The notes under the pieces are model-generated. The model saw only the letters and a list, made by a program, of their open reading frames with translations. It ran no database searches and was not told where the DNA came from. This document shows, in pieces, positions 24,731 to 32,650 of a stretch of 64,000 nucleotides of DNA. A program made the translations under genes and the position numbers. Positions within the stretch are counted from its first letter, which is position 1. Every line of letters begins with the position of its first letter. This DNA comes from Subdoligranulum variabile (lineage in GTDB: Bacteria; Bacillota; Clostridia; Oscillospirales; Ruminococcaceae), in contig SFOX01000005.1 in assembly GCA_004552305.1 (NCBI GenBank), forward strand, positions 44,817 through 108,816, written 5' to 3'.

Positions 24731-26044
24731 ATGGCACAGCGCAGCGTCTACCTGAAAAACGCGGTATGGCTGGCAGCGTCGGGCATCGTGCTGCGGCTGC
24801 TGGGTATGGGGTACCGGGTGTATCTTTCGCAGCGGCTCGGCACCGAGGGGATGGGGCTGTACCAGCTGGTGCTGGCGGTGTACACGGTGTTTGTGGCGCT
24901 GGCGTCATCGGGGCTGAATGTTGCCTCCACCCGTTTGGCGGCGCAAAGTCTGGCGCGCGGGCGGGGTATGGCGGCAACGCTGCGCAGCCTGTGCGGCACG
25001 GCGGCGGTTTTCGGCACGGTGGGTATGGTGCTGCAATTCACCTTGGCGGGTGTGTGTGCGCGGGTGTTTTTGCACGATGTCCGGGCGGAAATGCCGCTGC
25101 GGATCTTGGCGCCCAGCCTGCCGTTTCTCGCGGCGGCGGGGGCAGTGCGGGGCTGCTTTTTGGCGGCGCGGCGGGTAAAGCCCAACATTACCGCGCAGCT
25201 GGTCGAGCAGCTGGTGCGTATGACCACTGCCGCGTGCGCCCTGCAGGCGTGGCAGCACTGGGGCGCGGGGTATGCCTGTGCGGCGGTGCTGCTGGGCAAT
25301 ACAGTCAGCGAGGCGGTTTCCTGCGGAATTATGCTGGGTTTTGCCGCGAAAACGCCGGAATTTGCCCCAACCCCCGCCGAGCCGCTGCACCCCTACACCG
25401 CCAAGGAGCTGTATGCCATTGTTCTGCCGGTCGAGGGCAGCCACCTGCTGGCAGGGGGCTTGCAGGCGGCGGAAAGCGGGCTGATCCCGTACACGCTGAC
25501 GCTGTACACCGGCAGCCGCGCCGATGCGCTGGCGCAGTACGGGGCGCTGAAGGGGATGGCGCTGCCGCTGCTGTTTTTCCCGTTTTCGGTGCTGGCGGCA
25601 CTTTCCGGTTTGCTGATGCCGGAAATCACCCGCGCCCACACCCGCCGCGACACGGCGCGGGTGCAGCATCTGGTGCGGCGTATGCTGACGGTCACGGGGG
25701 CGCTTTCACTGCTGGCAGGGCTGGGCTTTGCGTTGGTGGGCGCGCCGCTGGCAGAGCGTTTGTACCGCGACCCCGCCGTGGGGGACTATGTGCGGCGGTT
25801 GAGTATGGCAGCGCCGTTTATGTATATGGAAAGTATGGTGGACGGCGTGCTGAAGGGGCTGGGCGAGCAGCTGGCGAGCTTTCGGTATTCGCTGTTGGAT
25901 TCGGTCTTGCGCATAGCGGGCATCGCGCTGCTGCTGCCGCGCTTCGGTATGGGGGCATTTCTGGGCATTATGGTGGCATCCAATGCGATGACCTGCCTGC
26001 TGAATCTGAACCATATGCGCAAAAAACTCAAGGCAGCGCCATAA
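24731..26044 (+). CDS. SpoVB/MATE-type polysaccharide flippase
   Basis: 437 residues and about 12 membrane segments. The opening KNAVWLAASGIVLRLLGMGY and RLGTEGMGLYQLVLAVYT, with SSGLNVASTRLAAQ, are typical of the SpoVB group of the MVF/MATE flippases that move lipid-linked cell-wall or exopolysaccharide units. SpoVB itself serves spore cortex synthesis, but non-sporulating relatives also carry such genes. Start after AGGGGGTGTCCCC. A large overlapping frame (24766-26118) is a GC shadow. Confidence 0.88.
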   Translation: MAQRSVYLKNAVWLAASGIVLRLLGMGYRVYLSQRLGTEGMGLYQLVLAVYTVFVALASSGLNVASTRLAAQSLARGRGMAATLRSLCGTAAVFGTVGMVLQFTLAGVCARVFLHDVRAEMPLRILAPSLPFLAAAGAVRGCFLAARRVKPNITAQLVEQLVRMTTAACALQAWQHWGAGYACAAVLLGNTVSEAVSCGIMLGFAAKTPEFAPTPAEPLHPYTAKELYAIVLPVEGSHLLAGGLQAAESGLIPYTLTLYTGSRADALAQYGALKGMALPLLFFPFSVLAALSGLLMPEITRAHTRRDTARVQHLVRRMLTVTGALSLLAGLGFALVGAPLAERLYRDPAVGDYVRRLSMAAPFMYMESMVDGVLKGLGEQLASFRYSLLDSVLRIAGIALLLPRFGMGAFLGIMVASNAMTCLLNLNHMRKKLKAAP

Positions 26045-26045
26045 A

Positions 26046-26510
26046 AAATGTGCCGGGGCATCGCCCCGGCACATTGTGCTTGTCAAAAAATCACATTCTT
26101 GGTCTATGGAATGTGTAGGGGCGACCATGGGTCGCCCGCCAATCTGGCGCAGCATCGCGTTTTCTGCGGCGGATTTCTTATAAGGCAAACGGGCACGGGC
26201 GAGCAATGCTCGCGCCTACTGGCGTAGTAATTCTAAGGTCTTACTTTTAGTTTTGATGGACTCGTAGGGGCGGGGCACGCCCCGCCCGTGACCATATACT
26301 ATAATGAATAGAATGGGTTGGCTTGTAGGCACGGCTACTATGCCGCCCGCCGCAGCCGTCCCGATCATGCGGTGTAATGGGTAAACCGCACGGGACGCAT
26401 ATATGCGTCCCCTACAAACCTGCCGAAGGTTTGCAATATTCCCATTGGGTTTATCGACAGTCGAAAATGTGCCGGGGCATCGCCCCGGCACATTGTGCTT
26501 TCTTATAGTA
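26046..26510. repeat. 466-bp intergenic cluster of palindromic repeats
   Basis: No gene. Two copies of TGTGCCGGGGCATCGCCCCG (26050, 26468), each followed by GCACATTGTGCTT, bound the region. Between them are TAGGGGCGACCATGGGTCGC, GGGCGAGCAATGCTCGC, GGGGCGGGGCACGCCCCGCC and GGACGCATATATGCGTCC. AATCACATTCTTGGTCTATG (26091) recurs inverted at 30411-30430. These are perfect short palindromes joined by spacers. Confidence 0.8.
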
Positions 26511-28271
26511 TCACAGCGTTTGCCCGCTTACCAGCCCGTTCCACAGCCGGTAATAGATGCCCTTGCGCGCCAGCAGCTCGGCGTGGCTGCCTTCCTCCTC
26601 AATGCCGTCCTTGCCCAGCACCAGAATGCGGTCGGCGTTCTGAATGGTCGTCAGACGGTGCGCGATGGTCAGCGTCGTGCGCCCGACAGCCAGCTTGTCC
26701 AGACTCTGCCCGACCAGAATTTCGCTTTCGTTGTCCAGGGCGCTGGTCGCTTCGTCCAGCAGCAGAATGCGCGGGTTCTTCAAAAAGACCCGGGCAATGG
26801 AAATGCGCTGCTTCTGCCCGCCGCTCAGCTTGACGCCGCGCTCGCCCACATAGGTGTCGTAGCCGTTTTTCAGCGCGCGCACAAACTCATCGGCACCTGC
26901 CATACGGGCGGCTTCCTCAACTTCGGCGCGGGTGGCGCCGGGGCGTCCGTAGGCGATATTTTCCGCCACCGTGCCGCTGAACAGATAAACGTCCTGCTGC
27001 ACCACGCCGATGGCACTGCGCAGGCTGTGCAGCGTCACGCTGCGCACGTCCTGCCCGTCGATCAGAATGCTGCCGCCCGTCACATCGTAAAAGCGGGGAA
27101 TCAGGTTGCACAGGGTGGTTTTGCCGCCGCCGCTGGGTCCGACCAAGGCAAGGCTTTCGCCGGGGTGGATGGTCAGGTTGACGTGGCGCAGCACCTTGTT
27201 GTGGTCGTCGGGGTACTCAAAGCTGACGTCCCGCAGCTCAATGCCGCCCTGTGTGACCTGCAATTCCCTGGCGTCGGGGGCATCGGCAATGGCAATGGGG
27301 GTGTCCATAATTTCGGCAAAGCGCTCAATGCCGGTCATACCGCGCTGGAACTGCTCGGCAAATTCGACAATGCGGCGGATGGTGGCAATCAGCGTAGAAA
27401 CGTACAAAACATAGGCGACCAAATCGCCGGGCGTGATGGTGCCGTACACCAAAAACAAGCCGCCCGCCAAGATGACCACCAGATACATCAAGCCGTCAAA
27501 CAGCCGGGTCGAGGTGTTGAACGCCGCCATGGCGTAGTAGCCCTTGGTTTTGATCTCCTCAAAGGTGCGGTTGCCCTGCTCAAACTTTTCGCGCTCCAGA
27601 TCCTCGGCGGCAAACGCCTTGACGACACGCTGCCCCAGCAGGCTGTCCTCGATGGTGGCGTTCAGCTCGCCGATCTGGAACCGCTGCTCGCGGAAGCGGG
27701 CGCGCAGCTTCTGGTTCAGCTTGACCGAAACCACGCCCATCAGCGGCACGCAGGCAAACACCACCAGCGTCAGCAGCACGCTGGACTGGCACAAAATCAC
27801 AAAGGATGCCGCAATTTTGATGCCCGCGATAAAAAATTCTTCCGGGCAGTGGTGGGCAAACTCGGTCACATCAAACAGGTCATTGGTGATGCGCCCCATA
27901 ATTTGCCCGACCTTGGTGTTGTTGTAGTAGGTGTGATCCAGCCGCAGCAGATGGTCAAAGGCATCGCGGCGCATATCGGTTTCAATATGCACGCCCATAA
28001 TGTGACCGATGCTGGACATAAAATATTGCGCTGCTGCGTCAATAATTCGCAGCACCAGATACAGCGCCGCCAGCTTTAGCACCAGCGCGGCGGTCAGGGA
28101 ACCTACCGAGTTGGTCAGCGTACTCATAATTTTGGGCAGGATGATGTCGCACAGGGTGGTCAGCGCAGCGCAGAAAAGGTCAAAGCACAAAACGCCCTTG
28201 TACTTGGCGAGGTACGGCATAAAGCGGCGCATCAGCGCGCCGTTGCCGGTTTTGCGTTCGTTATTCGGCAT
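26511..28271 (-). CDS. ABC exporter half-transporter (membrane plus ATPase)
   Basis: 586 residues. Six membrane helices in residues 1-310, then an ATPase with Walker A LVGPSGGGKTTL (near 375), Q-loop VVQQDVYLFSG, signature KLSGGQKQRIS, Walker B RILLLDEATSALD and the H-loop IAHRLTT. Overall an MsbA/MdlB-like lipid or multidrug exporter. As a half-size protein it must dimerise; no partner is adjacent, so it is probably a homodimer. The start MPNNERKTG follows AAAGGAG at 12 bases, and a longer start is less likely. Confidence 0.93.
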   Translation of the reverse strand: MPNNERKTGNGALMRRFMPYLAKYKGVLCFDLFCAALTTLCDIILPKIMSTLTNSVGSLTAALVLKLAALYLVLRIIDAAAQYFMSSIGHIMGVHIETDMRRDAFDHLLRLDHTYYNNTKVGQIMGRITNDLFDVTEFAHHCPEEFFIAGIKIAASFVILCQSSVLLTLVVFACVPLMGVVSVKLNQKLRARFREQRFQIGELNATIEDSLLGQRVVKAFAAEDLEREKFEQGNRTFEEIKTKGYYAMAAFNTSTRLFDGLMYLVVILAGGLFLVYGTITPGDLVAYVLYVSTLIATIRRIVEFAEQFQRGMTGIERFAEIMDTPIAIADAPDARELQVTQGGIELRDVSFEYPDDHNKVLRHVNLTIHPGESLALVGPSGGGKTTLCNLIPRFYDVTGGSILIDGQDVRSVTLHSLRSAIGVVQQDVYLFSGTVAENIAYGRPGATRAEVEEAARMAGADEFVRALKNGYDTYVGERGVKLSGGQKQRISIARVFLKNPRILLLDEATSALDNESEILVGQSLDKLAVGRTTLTIAHRLTTIQNADRILVLGKDGIEEEGSHAELLARKGIYYRLWNGLVSGQTL

Positions 28272-28302
28272 AAAAACAGGGTTCTCCTTTTGGTAATATT
28301 CA

Positions 28303-28327
28303 CAAGAAAGCCGCCCCAAAGGGCGGC
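28303..28327 (-). terminator. Terminator after the SGNH hydrolase gene
   Basis: Minus strand GCCGCCC, TTTG, GGGCGGC, TTTCTTG. It separates the SGNH gene from the downstream exporter. Confidence 0.75.
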
Positions 28328-28333
28328 GTGGAT

Positions 28334-30154
28334 TTATTCGGCAGGGAGTTCCGCAGCAAGGGCGGGTTCGCCTTCACCGGAAAGCTCACGGTTCACTTCA
28401 GGCTCCGGCTGCGTCGAAGTTTCCGGCGGTGTCGTGGTAGTTTCCGGCGGTGTCGTGGTAGATTCCGGCGGTGTCGTAGTAGATTCCGGCGGTGTCGTGG
28501 TAGATTCCGGCGGTGTGGTGGTAGATTCCGGCGGTGTGGTGGTAGACTCCGGCGGCGTCGTGGTAGACTCCGGCGGCGGCGTGGTAGACTCCGGCGGCGG
28601 CGTGGTAGACTCCGGCGGCGGCGTGGTAGACTCCGGCGGCGTGGTAGATTCCGGCTGCGGTGTGGTAGATTCCGGCGGCGGTGTGGTAGGTTCCGCGCTG
28701 GGTGTCGGGGCGGCAACCTCCTTCACCTGTGTGCAGCCGGTATGCTTGCAGTGAATCTTGCCGTCCTCACCGGCGGCTTCGTTCCATTCGTGGTCGTTGT
28801 GCAGCTTTTTGGTGATCTTCACGGTGTCGCCGCAGATACGGCAATTGTAAACATAGGTATGCTCGGCAAGGCAGTTTTCGGGGTAGGTGGTGTATTCGGT
28901 ATTCAAAGAAAGCGGCGATTTATCGCGGTATTCCTCGGTGTCGGGGTACTTATGTTCGCACTTGGTAAACACCGCGGTCAGCACCTCGCCGCCCGCATTG
29001 GCGGTGTCGGGCATCGTAAAGGCGATGATTGCATCCGGGTACACATTGCCGTCGCTGGCTTGCCAGCCGCGGAACACCCAGCCCTTGTCCGGCTTGGCGG
29101 TCACAGCTTGGGCCACGCCGCCCTTGCGCACCAGCTGGCTGGTTTCGCCCGTCAGCACGCCGCTGCCCTGCACAACAAACTCCAAGGGAACCTTGGCATC
29201 CCGCACGGCGATGGGGTCCTCCTTGATCAGGTTGACCGGCACGCCCACGGGCTTGGGGATGCTGCCCAGCGGCTGGGGACGGCGATCCTCGGTGATATAG
29301 GCGTGGGTGCGCACATACTGAAACAGCGCGGTGACGGCAGTCTTGGAAAGATGCACGCCGTCCGACAGGGTGTAGTCTTTTTTTGCCCACCCGGTAGCGG
29401 AATCCTTCAGCACCTCGGTGGTGTTTAAAAATTTAAAGTCGTTGTCCTCGCACATTTTTTCAATGGCGGCGTTGTAGGCGTCCACCTGCACCATCTCCAG
29501 GCGGGTGTTACTGCGCTGCTTGTCCAGCGGGGGAATGGCGCTGACAATGATATCGCAGTAGGGCCAAGCCTCGCGGATGGCTTTCAGACCCTTCAGGTAG
29601 GTGGAAATAAAGGACGTAGCATCGGTGGAAGTGCCGCTTAAGTTGTTGGTGCCGTAGCAGATGATGATGCGCTGGGGCTTGAGCATCGCCACGGCCTTGG
29701 GTACGGTGTACATCTTGGACGAGCCGGTGAACTGCTCACATTCCAGCGTGGTGATGGCACCTGCCCCCATGCTGACAACGCCGATGTTGTTGTCCGAGGT
29801 GGTAAATGCCTTGCCGGTATCGTCGGCGTATAAAAGATAGCGCGCGGTGTTGGAGTCACCGATAAACAGGGTTTCATCCACATAGCTGCGCCCGGCGTCG
29901 GCGGTTTCGGGCAAAACGGTGCCGACCTCGGCGGGGTCGGTCACAACGGCAACGGCTGACGAGGAGGAGCTGCCGTTTTTGCCGGAGGAAGCTGCCGCCG
30001 CCCCGGAAGCGGAGGGCAGGGCAGAGGGGTCTTTTTTGGGAGAGGTGATAACGATCGCCGCTGCAGCGGAAACGGTGACAACCAATGCGGCTGCCGAGGC
30101 AATCAGAACCGTAAGCTGCCGCCGCGACAGCGCAGACAAAAACGATAGTTTCAT
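28334..30154 (-). CDS. Secreted SGNH/GDSL hydrolase with PPEST-repeat tail
   Basis: 606 residues. N-terminal signal or anchor (residues about 15-37), then a Ser/Ala linker. SGNH blocks: TLFIGDSNTARY (catalytic Ser, near 100), ICYGTNNLSG and SDGVHLSK (Asp/His). A later beta-rich part with KGWVFRGWQASDG resembles an InlB-type repeat, followed by CEHKYPDTEEY and a Cys-containing segment. The end is about a dozen PPESTT-type repeats of 7 residues (21-nt period, 28390-28690), likely a wall-spanning stalk; no LPxTG is visible. ATG 30154 (8 bases from GGGGAG) is preferred over GTG 30163. Confidence 0.82.
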   Translation of the reverse strand: MKLSFLSALSRRQLTVLIASAAALVVTVSAAAAIVITSPKKDPSALPSASGAAAASSGKNGSSSSSAVAVVTDPAEVGTVLPETADAGRSYVDETLFIGDSNTARYLLYADDTGKAFTTSDNNIGVVSMGAGAITTLECEQFTGSSKMYTVPKAVAMLKPQRIIICYGTNNLSGTSTDATSFISTYLKGLKAIREAWPYCDIIVSAIPPLDKQRSNTRLEMVQVDAYNAAIEKMCEDNDFKFLNTTEVLKDSATGWAKKDYTLSDGVHLSKTAVTALFQYVRTHAYITEDRRPQPLGSIPKPVGVPVNLIKEDPIAVRDAKVPLEFVVQGSGVLTGETSQLVRKGGVAQAVTAKPDKGWVFRGWQASDGNVYPDAIIAFTMPDTANAGGEVLTAVFTKCEHKYPDTEEYRDKSPLSLNTEYTTYPENCLAEHTYVYNCRICGDTVKITKKLHNDHEWNEAAGEDGKIHCKHTGCTQVKEVAAPTPSAEPTTPPPESTTPQPESTTPPESTTPPPESTTPPPESTTPPPESTTTPPESTTTPPESTTTPPESTTTPPESTTTPPESTTTPPETTTTPPETSTQPEPEVNRELSGEGEPALAAELPAE

Positions 30155-30481
30155 GGCGGACACTCCCCTAAATGTAAAGCAATAGAATATATATTATGTA
30201 TCATACAACAATTTTGCGTTGGACGCAAACCCAAAGCCAAGAAATTTACATCTTGGACAAATCGACGCTGCAAATTTTGGGCAGCTTTTATGCAGAACAC
30301 GGAGGAGGGACACTCTAAAACTCTTGTAGGGGCGAGCATTGCTCGCCCGTGCGTATTACCGCTAGGTTGCAATGCCGGGACGGCTGCGCGGGCGGTCAAT
30401 GACCGCCCCTACACATTTCATAGACCAAGAATGTGATTTTTGACACGTTGCCGCGCCGAAAGGCGCCAATATACCGGGCTG
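30155..30481. other. Intergenic region upstream of the SGNH gene
   Basis: No gene. AT-rich near the SGNH start (ATATATTATGTATCATAC). Farther right lie palindromes GGGGCGAGCATTGCTCGCCC and GGGCGGTCAATGACCGCCC, and an inverted copy of the 26091 repeat (CATAGACCAAGAATGTGATT at 30411-30430). Confidence 0.6.
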
Positions 30482-31106
30482 TTTGCGCCCCGCTGCGGCG
30501 GGAACGGGCTGTTCGAATCCTCTACAGGTCAGCATAAAAGCAAAACCCCCTGCCGGGACACGGCACGTTGCATAGGGACCTGTCGGGATTCTCCCGCGCC
30601 CTCGCAAACAGCCCGCCGGGCTGATTTGCGCCCCGCTGCGGCGGGGACGGGCTGTTCGAATCCTCTACAGGTCAACATAAAAACAGAGCCCCCTGCCGGG
30701 ACACGGCACGTTGCATAGGGACCTGGAGGGATTCTCCCGCGCCCTCGCAAACAGCCCGCCGGGCTGATTTGCGTCCCGCTGCGGCGGGAACGGGCTGTTC
30801 GAATCCTCTACAGGTCAGCATAAAAACAAAGCCCCCTGCCGGGACACGGCACGTTGCATAGGGACCTGTCGGGATTCTCCCGCGCCCTCGCAAACAGCCC
30901 ACCGGGCTGATTTGCGTCCCGCTGCGGCGGGGGCGGGCTGTTCGAATCCTCTACAGGTCAACATAAAAGCAAAACCTCCTGCCGGGACACGGCACATTAC
31001 ATAGGGACCTGTCGGGATTCTCCCGCGCCCTCGCAAACAGCCCACCGGGCTGATTTGCGCCCCGCTGCGGCGGGGACGGGCTGTTCGAATCCTCTACAGG
31101 TCAACA
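30482..31106 (-). repeat. 143-bp tandem array downstream of tRNA-Ala
   Basis: The marker TTTGCG starts at 30482, 30625, 30768, 30911 and 31054, an exact 143-bp period: four full units and a fifth that ends in the tRNA-Ala terminator. On the minus strand each unit gives a 97-nt segment closed by GACCTGT/ACAGGTC, then a linker and a short TGCCG/CGGCA hairpin with a T-rich tail. The translated frames across it shift every unit (143 is not a multiple of 3), so it is not coding. Units differ by a few substitutions. Confidence 0.93.
31006..31102 (-). ncRNA. Candidate structured RNA repeated in the 143-bp array (first copy after tRNA-Ala)
   Basis: Minus-strand 97-nt unit; equivalents at 30863-30959, 30720-30816 and 30577-30673. 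Closing stem GACCTGT/ACAGGTC continues as GGATTC/GAATCC (13 bp with a small internal loop). Inside are hairpin CCCCGC-CGCA-GCGGGG and hairpin CGCAAA/TTTGCG stacked on CAGCCC/GGGCTG. Its 5' GACCTGTAG resembles the tRNA-Ala start GGGCCTGTAG, and unit 30720's end AATCCCTCCAGGTC equals the tRNA-Ala 3' end. Expression is unproven. Confidence 0.45.
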
Positions 31107-31152
31107 TAAAAGAAAAACCCCCTGCCGGGACACGGCAGGGGGCTTTGTTTTT
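31107..31152 (-). terminator. Terminator of tRNA-Ala
   Basis: Minus strand CCCCCTGCCG, loop TGTCC, CGGCAGGGGG, then TTTTTCTTTT. The full ten-bp stem occurs only here; in the array units only TGCCG/CGGCA remains. Confidence 0.93.
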
Positions 31153-31153
31153 A

Positions 31154-31226
31154 TGGACCTGGAGGGATTCGAACCCTTGACCTCTCGGATGCGAACCGAA
31201 CGCTCTCCCAACTGAGCTACAGGCCC
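31154..31226 (-). tRNA. tRNA-Ala (anticodon CGC)
   Basis: 73 nt, CCA not encoded. Acceptor GGGCCTG/CAGGTCC includes the G3-U70 alanine identity pair. D-arm AGCTCAGTTGGGAGAGC; anticodon stem TCGG/CCGA with loop TTCGCAT, anticodon CGC for GCG; T-arm AGGGTTCGAATCCCT. A consensus promoter lies upstream. Confidence 0.95.
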
Positions 31227-31243
31227 TTATTTGCGACTTGATT

Positions 31244-31272
31244 ATTTTAAGCCATTTACCGCAAAATGTCAA
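31244..31272 (-). promoter_or_regulatory. Promoter of tRNA-Ala
   Basis: Minus strand TTGACA (31272-31267), 17-base spacer, TAAAAT (31249-31244). Near-perfect sigma-A promoter 18 bases before the tRNA. Confidence 0.88.
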
Positions 31273-31364
31273 GTGCTAAGCGGTAAAAATTTTAAAAGAA
31301 ATTTCCGGAAAATTATTTTGCAAAAAAATCCCGCAAAAATTCTCCCGCAACGCCAAAAAAATGA

Positions 31365-31393
31365 TTGCTATATCGTACAATGCGTGGTATACT
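31365..31393 (+). promoter_or_regulatory. Promoter of the 31.5-33.4 kb regulatory unit
   Basis: TTGCTA (31365-31370), 17-base spacer, TATACT (31388-31393). The 165-nt leader that follows holds a hairpin with arms CGGCGTA/TACGCCG flanked by CCAC/GTGG (31402-31440). Confidence 0.7.
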
Positions 31394-31558
31394 GAAACTA
31401 CCCCACGCGGCGGCGTAGAAAAACGTATACGCCGTGTGGATTGTATCCATCTATGTTGCATTTTATAATTAATGTAATGCCGCATAATTTGCGGCACTGA
31501 CAACCGCCAAAAAATGTGCGGCTGTTGCAGAATGTGACATTGTGGAGTGTGACAAGGA

Positions 31559-31837
31559 ATGAAAGGTCAAACGTCAGAGGAGCTTGCTGTGCTGCGGCGC
31601 GAGTTCTCGGAGCTTGCGGGGCTGCAGACGGCGGGCTGCATAACCTATTCGCTGTGCAAACGTGCGGATGAATTGTACATAGCAGCGCAGGAAAACGCTC
31701 TGCCCGCGCGGAAGTATGCCTTCCCCGGTCAGGACGCTGCGCAGGCGGAGCTTCTGCTGCGTTATCTGTATGAAAATGCCGTTTCGCCCCAACAAATCAA
31801 CGACGTGATCCGGGACTTGTATCCGGGCTTGAGGTGA
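31559..31837 (+). CDS. Small hypothetical protein (92 aa) upstream of the Spo0A-like regulator
   Basis: 92 residues, predicted helical: SEELAVLRREFSELAGLQ at the start, then KRADELYIAAQ, and a C-terminal ENAVSPQQINDVIRDL. No membrane segment, signal or metal motif. It overlaps the next gene's ribosome site (GAGGTGA, containing its own stop), so it is cotranslated with the regulator and probably functionally linked. I do not recognise the family. Confidence 0.75.
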   Translation: MKGQTSEELAVLRREFSELAGLQTAGCITYSLCKRADELYIAAQENALPARKYAFPGQDAAQAELLLRYLYENAVSPQQINDVIRDLYPGLR

Positions 31838-31842
31838 CTGCT

Positions 31843-32622
31843 ATGCCGCTGTTAGAAAACCCTGTTTTTTCGGCAGAACTGCCGCAGGAGCCTGCACAGG
31901 TCACGGCGCTTTTTGCTGTTTCGCAGCCCTTGGAGCGCGACTGCATCCGGCTGTACGCCCACAGCCAGCCCTGCGTAACGGCGGGGGTGTACGCAACGGC
32001 GGAGGCACTTTTGCAGGCACTGCGGGAGGGCATTTGCCCGCAGGTGGTGGCGGTGGATGTGCTGCTGCCCGAAACGGCGTTCCAAAACCTTTTGCAAAGC
32101 GTGCAAAAATTGCCCGGTTCGCCCAGCCCGAAAATTCTTCTGCTGACGCCCTTTCCCGAAACTGCCGCCGCGCGCGGCGCCCTGCATAAGCTGGACCGTT
32201 ACACCCGGCTGGTGCGCCCGTACAGTATGGAAACGCTGTTCGGCACGGTGTATGCCCTCGGTGCGGACGAGCGCAGCACCCGTATCTACCATATACAGCG
32301 CCTTTGCGGTGCGGCGCTGCAAAGCCTGAAAGCCGACCCCGCGCTCACCGGTACGGTGTATCTGAAACGAATTCTGCTGTGCGCCCTGCTCTATGAGCAG
32401 GAGCTGCCGCTGAGCCGCTTATACCAGATTGCGGGCGAGGAACGCGGCATCGACGAAAAGGCAGTCACGGCGGCGCTGTCCCGCCTGTCGGGGGCGCTAT
32501 GCCGCAAGCACACCGAAGGGTACGTTGCGCTGTGCCGGCGCTGCGGCTGTGCGTCGCAAACGCCGCTGTCCAACGGGCGGTTGATCCGTGCGCTGGTCGA
32601 GGAGCTGCGCACGCGGTTATAA
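31843..32622 (+). CDS. Divergent response-regulator-like protein with Spo0A-like C-terminus
   Basis: 259 residues, ATG eight bases from GAGG. Residues 15-120 look like a receiver fold (QVVAVDVLLPE in the place of the phospho-acceptor Asp loop, ILLLTPF for strand 4, VRPYSMETL for the Lys/Pro loop, where Arg-Pro replaces Lys-Pro). Residues about 145-259, with LKADPALTGTVYLKRILLCAL, a long helix, and a final SNGRLIRALVEELRTRL, resemble the Spo0A DNA-binding domain in layout. This is a shape match, not strong identity. Pairs with the ATPase downstream. Confidence 0.6.
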   Translation: MPLLENPVFSAELPQEPAQVTALFAVSQPLERDCIRLYAHSQPCVTAGVYATAEALLQALREGICPQVVAVDVLLPETAFQNLLQSVQKLPGSPSPKILLLTPFPETAAARGALHKLDRYTRLVRPYSMETLFGTVYALGADERSTRIYHIQRLCGAALQSLKADPALTGTVYLKRILLCALLYEQELPLSRLYQIAGEERGIDEKAVTAALSRLSGALCRKHTEGYVALCRRCGCASQTPLSNGRLIRALVEELRTRL

Positions 32623-32650
32623 TCTGTTTTTATTTCGGAGGGCGATGCTT

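Noticed and set aside
24766..26118. 450-codon frame overlapping the SpoVB-like gene
   Set aside because: Shifted frame within the flippase, Gly/Ala-rich with no membrane or enzyme motif; a GC-content shadow.
30529..31045. Series of minus-strand ORFs of 73-76 codons in the tandem array
   Set aside because: They repeat every 143 bp because the DNA repeats; no ribosome sites, and the frame is lost between units.
30482..31106. CRISPR array or integron cassette array
   Set aside because: Repeats are contiguous with no variable spacers, no cas or integrase genes are near, and no attC core motif is seen.
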